Source: Pedobacter nyackensis
GTDB taxonomy: Bacteria; Bacteroidota; Bacteroidia; Sphingobacteriales; Sphingobacteriaceae
Reading direction: 5' to 3'
NCBI RefSeq assembly: GCF_900176505.1
Contig: NZ_FWYB01000001.1
Location: 221,400 to 285,399 of the forward strand
DNA: 64,000 nt
Position numbers and translations under genes: made by a program. This document shows positions 8,428 to 15,707 of the stretch, piece after piece (position 1 is the first letter of the stretch; each line of letters begins with the position of its first letter). The notes beneath the pieces are model-generated. The model worked only from the letters and a program-made list of their open reading frames with translations, was not told the origin of the DNA and searched no databases.

Positions 8428-9666
8428 TTATGATAGGAATTTATCTTGTGCCAATCTGGTGTATATATCTTTCAGGCAACTTTGCCCACCGGCACTTCCA
8501 TCCCAGTAAAATTGATGTGCCTTTAAAGAATAAAGGGACAGGAAATTCCAGATGCCAGATGGGTCTGCCGGAGACACTTCATATTGAATATTTTCTGCAA
8601 TAGGACCGATCTCGCTAAAACTATACTGCGCGGGTAAGGGGTGAGCATCATTACGGAAGTTGGAAGATAATGCATCTGCCACAGAAAGTACGTTGTACCA
8701 TTTTTTTAATGACACCGTGTTTGTGTCTCTGTTTTTAAAATACACAGGATAATAGGACTGAATATATTCGTACGGACAGCCAACGGTAATGAGGCATTCA
8801 GTTAGCTGGGCGATACGGGAGACAGGGGTACTACCAAATGGATAAAGCAGGTCGAGGGCTAAGATGCTGCCAAAACTGTAGGCGTGAAAGTGGAGTTTAA
8901 ATTCGTCTTCATTGTCGGCTAATTCTGCGGTCTCTTTTTCTGCTATGAACTCCACTAAAGCATTTAAGTCTCCTATTAAAGCTTGTCTTCGTTTACCTAA
9001 TTCAAGATAGTTGTCTACGCAACAGAATTCGGTGGCAAAGCCGCTAACGCTCTTTTGGACAGCAGGGAAGAAGGACAGGCCTAATAAAATAAATGAAGTA
9101 AAACCTAATATTAGTTTTTTGCTGACTACTGCAAATTCAGTGATTTCTTTATGGTTTGTCAGGGCATTATGAAGTGTTTTGTTGTCGAAAATTTCTTCAA
9201 TTAGCGTGATTACCGCAGGTATAAGCGATATACCTGCAAGGGCCATGACAAGAAAAATTCCGAAAGTGTAGAAGGAAAGCAATCTTAACCGTTTGGATTG
9301 ATAGCCCCATACATTGGCTTTAAAGAGCCTTTTGAACAGTATTGGGCTTTTTAATATTATCGTTTTAAAGATCAGAAGACACCGTGTAATGACACTTTTT
9401 TCTTCATAATTTCTGGTTAAAGTTTTAGCATAACTAAAATCATAAAGTCGGTATTCCCGTTTCACGATATCGCCATTTTTAGACCATATGGTGATGCAGT
9501 CTGTACTGCATTTTCCGGCATATTCAAACCGCTCTTCTGTGGTATAGAATTTTAGCTGTACGGGATTGGCATAATCCATTTCATTGGCTAGTCTCTGTGC
9601 ATAACCTTTTATTGTTGTTCCTGGGAAAGCTTCGCCAAGCCCAGGTATGAAAATTCCGGCTTTCAT
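8428..9666 (-). CDS. membrane protein with alpha/beta-hydrolase-like C-terminus
   Basis: A 412-residue protein. Its N-terminus (GIFIPGLGEAFPG) looks like the first strand and oxyanion loop of an alpha/beta hydrolase, and LHFHAYSFGSILALDLL (258-274) looks like a nucleophile elbow with Ser264, although the first Gly of GxSxG is Ala. Two long hydrophobic segments at about 128-158 and 184-205 interrupt the fold and would anchor it in the inner membrane. Family unrecognised. It is third in the five-gene operon, between the barrel-like protein and the subtilisin. If catalytic, a His is expected near the C-terminus; the candidate is His398 (LKAHQFYWDGSAGG). Confidence 0.65.
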   Translation of the reverse strand: MKAGIFIPGLGEAFPGTTIKGYAQRLANEMDYANPVQLKFYTTEERFEYAGKCSTDCITIWSKNGDIVKREYRLYDFSYAKTLTRNYEEKSVITRCLLIFKTIILKSPILFKRLFKANVWGYQSKRLRLLSFYTFGIFLVMALAGISLIPAVITLIEEIFDNKTLHNALTNHKEITEFAVVSKKLILGFTSFILLGLSFFPAVQKSVSGFATEFCCVDNYLELGKRRQALIGDLNALVEFIAEKETAELADNEDEFKLHFHAYSFGSILALDLLYPFGSTPVSRIAQLTECLITVGCPYEYIQSYYPVYFKNRDTNTVSLKKWYNVLSVADALSSNFRNDAHPLPAQYSFSEIGPIAENIQYEVSPADPSGIWNFLSLYSLKAHQFYWDGSAGGQSCLKDIYTRLAQDKFLS

Positions 9667-9672
9667 TGTTTT

Positions 9673-10791
9673 TTATTTAAGGGGATTTAGGTTTAATGAG
9701 ACATTTAAAAAACCTAGAAAGTTATTTTTTTCCAGATCATATTTTAGGGTGAAGGGCAGCCATAAGTTTTGTGTAATCCTGATCCTAAGGTCTGCATTGG
9801 CAAAGAATACACTCTTCTCTTCATTTGCAATTGGATTTTTTAGAATCAGCTCATAGGCTAAATAGGGTTTGAACTCAATGAGGTTCCCTGTCTCAGATTT
9901 TAAGAGTGCAAAATTAAGACCTGCAGCACTGCTTAATTTTACCTGTGAAATTTTTGTGATGACCAATGTATCCACATAACTAAATGTACTTCTGATATCC
10001 AGTTCAGGATTGTTCCCTTTTAAGATTACAGTGCTTAAGGCACCTGATTTGAATTGGTTAAGATGATCAGTGGTACCGTTTGCACTTATAGTCCATAACC
10101 ACCCCTTATCAATCATGGAATAGGCTTCTTTTCGCATTTTGATAAGTTCTTCGTGCTGTAATGCCAGCTTTTTTCCTTTATCTTCAAAGGTATTCAAGAT
10201 AAAATCTGGAATGCTATCGGTAAGGCCGGTTCTTTCCATGTAGTCTATGCTATAATTGAAAGCCGCCAATTGTTCTTTCTTTTTTTCGACAGGAATGTCT
10301 TTTGTAAGCAGGAGTTTGGCGGAAGCCTCTTTTAACCGTTGGAAATATTCAGTATGCAGGGAATCTATTTTTATTTTCTTTTGGAGATGCCCGGACGTAA
10401 AGACTGCAAGCTGATGGTCTCTCTGGTTTACAATCGCATACGTTATTCCACCAGTAAGTCCTTTAAATTTATAAGAAGAATCCAGGTTCAATTTAATGTT
10501 GAACTGCAGGTTTCTGGAGAAGTTTTCTTTGGTCAGCAGATTGTCTTTTAATAGTTTGGGATTGCTTTTTAATTTTAACGCAAATAAAGTTGAATTAAAA
10601 GTCAGGGACTTATTGTCGCTGGTCAGACCCTTAAGGCCGAGCTGGAAGAAACTGAAAAGCACGTCTTTGCTATTCCCTGATTTTAGCTGTTCGGCTATTT
10701 TTAAATCGTTTGTTTGCATTTTCTCCTTTTCTTGGGCTAAAAGGCTTAAGGTTAAGATGGAGATTGATAACGTTAATAAAGATCTTTTCAT
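9673..10791 (-). CDS. secreted or outer-membrane beta-rich protein
   Basis: A 372-residue protein with a signal peptide (MKRSLLTLSISILTLSLLAQ, cleavage near residue 19-20). The mature part has alternating hydrophobic strands in the first third and especially the last third (FKPYLAYELIL, ADLRIRITQNLWLPFTLKYD, FLGFLNVSLNLN), suggesting a small outer-membrane barrel. A central Lys/Glu-rich helical stretch lies at about 150-235. No family is recognised. It is the second gene of the operon, 5 bp after the 96-aa gene, and the only operon member with an export signal. Confidence 0.7.
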   Translation of the reverse strand: MKRSLLTLSISILTLSLLAQEKEKMQTNDLKIAEQLKSGNSKDVLFSFFQLGLKGLTSDNKSLTFNSTLFALKLKSNPKLLKDNLLTKENFSRNLQFNIKLNLDSSYKFKGLTGGITYAIVNQRDHQLAVFTSGHLQKKIKIDSLHTEYFQRLKEASAKLLLTKDIPVEKKKEQLAAFNYSIDYMERTGLTDSIPDFILNTFEDKGKKLALQHEELIKMRKEAYSMIDKGWLWTISANGTTDHLNQFKSGALSTVILKGNNPELDIRSTFSYVDTLVITKISQVKLSSAAGLNFALLKSETGNLIEFKPYLAYELILKNPIANEEKSVFFANADLRIRITQNLWLPFTLKYDLEKNNFLGFLNVSLNLNPLK

Positions 10792-10796
10792 TTCAG

Positions 10797-11087
10797 TTAA
10801 ACTTCTATGTAAAAGAATACGGCATAGGAAGGGGTTTTCCTTGTGAAACTGGCTTCGGGTAGCGGCTCTTCTCTGAAATTTCCTGATACAGAGATGTTGG
10901 TATAACCATCTTCAGGGTTCATGCCCGCTACCAGGATGGAATACCTGCCTGCAGGCAGTGTGTATGTTTCATTAAATGAACTGGTCCTTGAAAAATACAG
11001 ATCATTATTATTATCCAGGTTATCAATATGTACTTTAACAGGAATAGGAGCCTTACCTCCATAAATGCCGACATTTATGTTAATCAT
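10797..11087 (-). CDS. small beta-rich protein heading the minus-strand operon
   Basis: A 96-residue protein without a signal peptide, dominated by predicted strands (INVGIYGG, VKVHIDNL, ETYTLPAGRYSILVAGMN, NISVSG, YAVFFYIEV). The LPAGRYSILVAG pattern resembles small beta-sandwich (carboxypeptidase-regulatory or Ig-like) modules, but no family is assigned. It is the first gene of the operon that runs down to 5683. Its upstream 291-bp region is shared with the divergent endolysin gene and holds the 36-bp repeated element. Confidence 0.65.
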   Translation of the reverse strand: MININVGIYGGKAPIPVKVHIDNLDNNNDLYFSRTSSFNETYTLPAGRYSILVAGMNPEDGYTNISVSGNFREEPLPEASFTRKTPSYAVFFYIEV

Positions 11088-11287
11088 GATTGGGGTTTAA
11101 TTAAAAGTGAATTTATATAAAATATGTTAATTTTATTTTCGGTGGACATCTCCTTAAAACCAAAGGTAGGGCTGCCTATTTAGGCGATAATTTGGGGTTT
11201 GTTTTGTTAAGATGTTGGTTTTTATATTATTGTGCTTTTATTCTGTGGTTTATTTCATCCTAATAAGAATTACTTTCTATTGGTTTT

Positions 11288-11323
11288 GCATAAAAAATAA
11301 GTCGTTTCACATAATAAATTTTC
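11288..11323 (+). promoter_or_regulatory. 36-bp shared element, copy 1
   Basis: This stretch matches 12882-12917 at 31 of 36 positions and includes an identical 18-mer, TTCACATAATAAATTTTC. It lies in the 291-bp gap between the divergent five-gene operon (start 11087) and the endolysin (start 11379). A direct repeat ATAAGTCGTTT occurs at 11297-11307 and 11324-11334, spaced by 27 bp, as expected for LytTR-type binding. It is likely an operator/promoter for the locus regulator. The rest of the gap shows no gene. Confidence 0.6.
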
Positions 11324-11378
11324 ATAAGTCGTTTGTCTTGCTGACCTTGATGCTGTTGCCAGTTAAAAATTTATATAT

Positions 11379-12068
11379 ATGGAATTGTTAAAATTAGGCT
11401 CGAAGGGAAAGTTAGTGAGCTACTTACAAAACAGGCTATTAACGCTAAAGTATGTTGTAAGTGTAACTGGTATATTTGATGCGGTTACGCTAAAGGCTGT
11501 GAAGGATTTCCAGACAGCTAGTAAATTGGTAGCGGATGGAATAGTAGGTGGTTTGACCTGGGTAGAGCTTTATTTGAAGATAGAGGGTTCCAGGAAAGCT
11601 ATGTCACGTACTGACAGACATAATAATATTTTACACCTTCATCCTAAAGTAAGGGTAGCGGTGGTAAAGGTGCATGTACAGTTGCAAAGTGAGGGAATTC
11701 CTTTCCAGATTTTTGAAGCCTTTCGTTACCCTGAAAGGCAGACGGATTTGTATGCACAAGGAAGAACCAAACCGGGTAATATAGTTACTTATGCGAAAGC
11801 ATGGTCGTCCTTTCACCAGTATGGACTTGCTGTAGATTTTGTGTTGTATATAAATGGTGCCTGGAGTTGGGATGATGGGGGGACAAAACTCAAATGGTGG
11901 AGTAAAATGCACGAATTTGGTACTGCAGAGGGATTAATGCGTTTGAATTTTGAAACACCTCATTTGCAGATTTTGGGTGTAGATGTAAAAGATCTTCGGA
12001 AAGGTGCATATCCTGTAAATGGTGATAAGTCCTGGTCTGAGAACCTGGCTTCAGCTAAAGGAAAATAA
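11379..12068 (+). CDS. peptidoglycan-binding M15 peptidase (endolysin-like)
   Basis: A 229-residue two-domain wall enzyme without a signal peptide. Residues 4-66 are a PG_binding_1 repeat (LGSKGKLVSYLQNRL ... GIFDAVTLKAVKDFQ ... VADGIVGGLTW). Residues about 85-205 are an M15-type D-Ala/L-Ala-D-Glu peptidase with zinc ligands His146 and Asp153 (SSFHQYGLAVDF) and His195 (TPHLQ). Phage endolysins of this type cleave the stem peptide and need a holin or lysis to reach the wall. It is monocistronic, preceded by element copy 1, and convergent with the LytTR regulator. With the CHAP enzyme it forms the second lysin of the locus. Confidence 0.85.
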   Translation: MELLKLGSKGKLVSYLQNRLLTLKYVVSVTGIFDAVTLKAVKDFQTASKLVADGIVGGLTWVELYLKIEGSRKAMSRTDRHNNILHLHPKVRVAVVKVHVQLQSEGIPFQIFEAFRYPERQTDLYAQGRTKPGNIVTYAKAWSSFHQYGLAVDFVLYINGAWSWDDGGTKLKWWSKMHEFGTAEGLMRLNFETPHLQILGVDVKDLRKGAYPVNGDKSWSENLASAKGK

Positions 12069-12085
12069 CATCTTGAGGGAACTAT

Positions 12086-12799
12086 CTAAACTGTTCTCAG
12101 ATATTTTTGTATAGCGGTTTTATAGGTCTCGCCAATAGTGATCTCAAAATCGTTGGCCAGCGTGATCTTTTTACCTTGAACCAGTTTGATGTGGGGTATT
12201 GAGATAATGAAAGATTTATTGATTCTTACAAAGGTCCCTGAAGTGTCTAATTCCTTTTCAAAGTCGCCCATCTTTCCATACGTCATATAGCTTTTTTGAT
12301 TGGAGGTGTGAATTTTCACGTAATTGGAAGCACCCTGAACGGCTATAATATCGTTGACATATATTTTTCTCAGTTCTCCAATTTTGGATTTAATGAAAAG
12401 ATGTTTTGCATCCCTGATCAATGCAGATTTCTTTTTTTCAAGATTAATGATTTTGTTTATGGCATCATTAAATTTCTTTTGGGATATGGGCTTCATCAGG
12501 TAATTGCAGGCATCAACATCGAAAGCTTCAATGGCATAGGAGGGATCGCCGGTAGTAATCACCAAGTATCGTATTTTATCCTTTAAAAGCTTTGATAATT
12601 CAATTCCATTTAAATGGGGCATTAGTACATCCATGAAAACAATATCCACCGGATCTGCATTTCGCAATCCTGCCAGGGCCTCCATTGGATCTGTATAGGT
12701 TTTGACTAAGCGAAGTTTTGCTTTTGACTCTGAAATGTAATCGGCTAATAAGTTAATGCAGGATTTAGCGTCGTCTATAATTATGCAATTTAATGTCAT
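12086..12799 (-). CDS. LytTR-family response regulator
   Basis: A 237-residue two-domain regulator. The receiver domain (1-120) has acidic residues Asp9/Asp10, the phospho-acceptor Asp57 in VDIVFMDVLMP, Thr in LVITTGD and Lys in YLMKPIS. The LytTR DNA-binding domain (about 140-235) carries the usual VQGASNYVKIHT, FVRINKSFIIS and ITIGETYK motifs. LytTR proteins bind short imperfect direct repeats. No partner LytS/YehU-type kinase is in the window. It lies between the endolysin and the giant-protein array, and both flanking intergenic regions carry the same 36-bp element, which makes it the best candidate regulator of the system. Confidence 0.9.
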   Translation of the reverse strand: MTLNCIIIDDAKSCINLLADYISESKAKLRLVKTYTDPMEALAGLRNADPVDIVFMDVLMPHLNGIELSKLLKDKIRYLVITTGDPSYAIEAFDVDACNYLMKPISQKKFNDAINKIINLEKKKSALIRDAKHLFIKSKIGELRKIYVNDIIAVQGASNYVKIHTSNQKSYMTYGKMGDFEKELDTSGTFVRINKSFIISIPHIKLVQGKKITLANDFEITIGETYKTAIQKYLRTV

Positions 12800-12881
12800 T
12801 CGAGAGCATTTTTTAACAATATTAGATTTTTAATTTGAAACTTTTTAAATAATTCGAAACAAAATTTCGCAAATCATTTTC

Positions 12882-12917
12882 GCATAAAATATCGGGCGGT
12901 TCACATAATAAATTTTC
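12882..12917 (+). promoter_or_regulatory. 36-bp shared element, copy 2
   Basis: This is the second copy of the element described at 11288-11323 (31/36 identical, with the same 18-mer at 12900-12917). It lies between the LytTR regulator start (12799) and the first gene of the giant array (ATG 12989). Upstream, TTCGCA-type words recur at about 12865-12885 and may be further direct repeats. The spacing to the downstream start (71 nt here, 55 nt for copy 1) suits a promoter or operator. Confidence 0.6.
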
Positions 12918-12988
12918 TGAGGGGGGTTAAGTTGTAGATATTGATCGAAGTTCAGATAAGCACGAAACCATTAAAAAAAATAAAACAA

Positions 12989-14872
12989 ATGCCGAACACC
13001 AATTGTCTTTCCGGTCCAGCCTTTTCCGTAATTGGTGACGCGTATTTTAGCGGGACTACAGTTAGTTTTCAGGTAGCTTTTGACAGTCCGGAAGACGCAT
13101 CCAGCGTTTTGGCTTATGAATGGAGCCTGGATGATACGCTGATGATTGATCAAAACAATGGTCAGTTTAGCGGACAGCTTACTTGTGGTGAGCATACAAT
13201 AGGTGCAAGGATTTTAAGCACAACTGGATGGTCCGGTATAAAAAGTCTTGAATTTGCTACCTGTAGAACAGCAACTGAATTGTTATTCTATGGTGTAGAT
13301 ACAATTAACGAAGGCGCAAGTACTACCTATTATATCTTTCAGTTGTATTCGGATGGTACTTCGAAAGACGTTACCGTTGAATATATTTTTACCACTACCC
13401 CCGGAGGCTCTTTTAACGGAAATGTTTTTACTGCAGATACGGATCTGAGCGGTTACGAGAACTATGAGGTAACTATCAATGCAACCAAAAATGCTGAGGT
13501 ACCGCTTACCAAGCAAGTTACAGTAATCAATACAACTCCTGTAGTACAAACATCACTGGAAATTGTAGGGCCTGGAAATATCAACGAAGGTGGAACCGCC
13601 AGTTATATTGTTTTGGCTACTTATTCGAACGGCTCGGAACAAAATCTGACAAGCAGTTATGTCTTTAGTAGTTCTGAAGGTATTTTTTCCGGGAACACAT
13701 TGATCATTCCTTCAAATACTACGCTTGGTGATAGCAGGACAGCTATGATATACGCTTCACAAAGTGGCATTCCTGTTTTGTCTAAACAGATTACCATAAA
13801 CGATGTGAGTGTAAGTTCAGGTGTGTTAGTTGTTGATCTATACGGCAACTCGTCTTTTAATGTCATAGGCTTGATAGACAATGCGGAAGTTGCAGGCAGT
13901 CATGTTGCTGCATATACAGGGCATAACATTATGCCATCTACCGCTATCCCTTCAGATGCATTGATTCTGGCTTCCGGTTTTAATTCTCCTACCTGGAGGT
14001 TTGAATTCAATATTGAGAAACTGGTGACTGATTATCCGCAAACACAGAATTTTGTGTTTTATATAAAGGGCAGGTCGAATGCGGAAAGTATATTGAATGG
14101 GGCCTTTAGTGTTAAAACCAGTGACGGAGTAATGACGCTTGGTAGTGACAATGGGGTACTTATGCCGGGCGTTTTAGGGGGAACCAATCATGTTCCACTC
14201 ACCAATGTAAGTACAAAAATATTTGCGGGAGCTAATGGAAGCTATGATGAAAGTGACCTGAATACCATTTTAAAATTCACCTATAATGTTCTGGGCGACA
14301 GCATCAGCTATACAACTTATGAGGAACCTATTGTGATTGCCGATTTTGATTTCATGGCGGTAAGGTATCATTGGCTAACAGGTTCAGGGGCTGACCTGGA
14401 TATTTTAGCAGGGCTTGAGAATAATGGTACGCCATTCGATCAGCTTTATGTTGGATACGGAGGGCCAAGTGCGACCATTCCAATAAATACAATTCCACCG
14501 TCTGACGCCTATCTATGGTGGGGTTTAGATAATACCGGTCAGCAAGGCTATGAAGGTGTGCTGATTGGGATCAGGAAATTTATTGATGCCTTTCCTAATT
14601 CGCCGAACATCGTCGAAGTTGGCTTATATGCAGTATGGTTTGGTATTCCGGCAACGGGCGACTTTAGCGTAGAGCTGGTTACCTATAAAGGCGGAGAAAT
14701 GAGCTTGGTAGGTAATAATTTTGAGAATGTTGGCGGTGTTGAGGTTTCTTCTAATACAGTTAATATGAATACGCTGATCAGGAAGACAAATCCTTCTCCT
14801 TCCACCTATTTTAAAGTAGGTACAATAAAATATAATAAAACGACGGCAACTGCTACCATACAAATCAATTAA
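12989..14872 (+). CDS. Ig-like domain surface or structural protein
   Basis: A protein of about 627 residues from ATG 12989 (an upstream in-frame GTG- or TTG-type start at 12941 is possible). There is no signal peptide. After an N-terminal PKD/Ig-like domain (about 15-90, YEWSLDDTLMI), two bacterial Ig-like repeats follow. They share the pattern INEG..T.YY/SYIV...YS(D/N)GS and end in KQVTVIN or KQITIND (about 90-195 and 195-280). The last 340 residues form two related beta-rich halves with no assigned family. It is the first gene of the 30-kb array and follows element copy 2. A structural or adhesive role is inferred from Ig-like repeats only. Confidence 0.7.
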   Translation: MPNTNCLSGPAFSVIGDAYFSGTTVSFQVAFDSPEDASSVLAYEWSLDDTLMIDQNNGQFSGQLTCGEHTIGARILSTTGWSGIKSLEFATCRTATELLFYGVDTINEGASTTYYIFQLYSDGTSKDVTVEYIFTTTPGGSFNGNVFTADTDLSGYENYEVTINATKNAEVPLTKQVTVINTTPVVQTSLEIVGPGNINEGGTASYIVLATYSNGSEQNLTSSYVFSSSEGIFSGNTLIIPSNTTLGDSRTAMIYASQSGIPVLSKQITINDVSVSSGVLVVDLYGNSSFNVIGLIDNAEVAGSHVAAYTGHNIMPSTAIPSDALILASGFNSPTWRFEFNIEKLVTDYPQTQNFVFYIKGRSNAESILNGAFSVKTSDGVMTLGSDNGVLMPGVLGGTNHVPLTNVSTKIFAGANGSYDESDLNTILKFTYNVLGDSISYTTYEEPIVIADFDFMAVRYHWLTGSGADLDILAGLENNGTPFDQLYVGYGGPSATIPINTIPPSDAYLWWGLDNTGQQGYEGVLIGIRKFIDAFPNSPNIVEVGLYAVWFGIPATGDFSVELVTYKGGEMSLVGNNFENVGGVEVSSNTVNMNTLIRKTNPSPSTYFKVGTIKYNKTTATATIQIN

Positions 14873-14890
14873 AATAAAAACAAATAGACA

Positions 14891-15676
14891 TTGAAAAAGC
14901 TAATCATTATACTCCTCTCAATACTTGTGTCTGGAGACTTACTTGCTCAAAAAATTGATTATAAATCGGGGTTATTACAAGTTGATGGGAAAGATCTGGC
15001 CAAGGTGGTAAAAATTAAAGATAAAGAGAACTTCGGGTTGACCAGCACTTTCGAATTGCAGAGCATGAGTGGTGAGACACTGATCATTGCAAGAGTTGCG
15101 ACTAATTTTGTTTCTAATAGGAATGACAATAGCGGTTTTTATTATCAGTTTACTTTTCTTCCGGTTGATAAAGTAGGCGTGTTTTCACTTAGTAAACTTG
15201 GAGCGGAAAAATCATTTGCCAAACTGATAGGACAGAGCGGAATTGTCGTAGATGATAAGCTGGATTCAAGAAAGGTTTCGGAAATGCTGGCCAGAAAAAG
15301 TGAAAATCCAGAAGTTGCTATTGAATATCATTTGGTTAAACGTGCTAGAATAGGGCCTCCAAATGTTAAGGACAATCAGATATATCAGACAGATGTGTTG
15401 ATAGGGAAATTTAAAGATATCAGCTCAAACAAGGAGTTTGATACTTATGAATTTAGTTTGCCTGATGGTTTAGTCATTGCTACAGTAAGCTTTGCCGGAG
15501 GAAATGGCGCCAAGAATTGCAATATGAGCACAAATAAAGATAAGCAAACCCGAAATGCGGTATTGAAAAGTGATGGAACTTATGGGGCGTTTAAATTTAG
15601 AACTGAAGGTGTAGACAGGAATGCTGTGGCTTTAAAGCACATAGCAACGTGGTTGATTGATGGTGGTTATTTGTAA
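14891..15676 (+). CDS. secreted protein of unknown function
   Basis: A 261-residue protein starting with TTG at 14891, chosen because it begins a clean signal peptide (MKKLIIILLSILVSGDLLAQ; cleavage near residue 20). It is the only array member with an export signal. The mature protein is mixed alpha/beta with several Lys-rich segments and an NGAKNCNMSTNKDKQTRNAV stretch. No domain is recognised. It lies 18 bp after the Ig-like gene and 31 bp before the 721-aa gene, so it is probably in the same transcript. It may be a periplasmic partner of the array products. Confidence 0.7.
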   Translation: MKKLIIILLSILVSGDLLAQKIDYKSGLLQVDGKDLAKVVKIKDKENFGLTSTFELQSMSGETLIIARVATNFVSNRNDNSGFYYQFTFLPVDKVGVFSLSKLGAEKSFAKLIGQSGIVVDDKLDSRKVSEMLARKSENPEVAIEYHLVKRARIGPPNVKDNQIYQTDVLIGKFKDISSNKEFDTYEFSLPDGLVIATVSFAGGNGAKNCNMSTNKDKQTRNAVLKSDGTYGAFKFRTEGVDRNAVALKHIATWLIDGGYL

Positions 15677-15707
15677 GCATATATAATATAATAATAATTA
15701 ACGCATC

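Noticed and set aside
11097..11286. Gene in the gap before the endolysin
   Set aside because: The sequence is very AT-rich with frequent stops on both strands; only the regulatory element nearby is supported.
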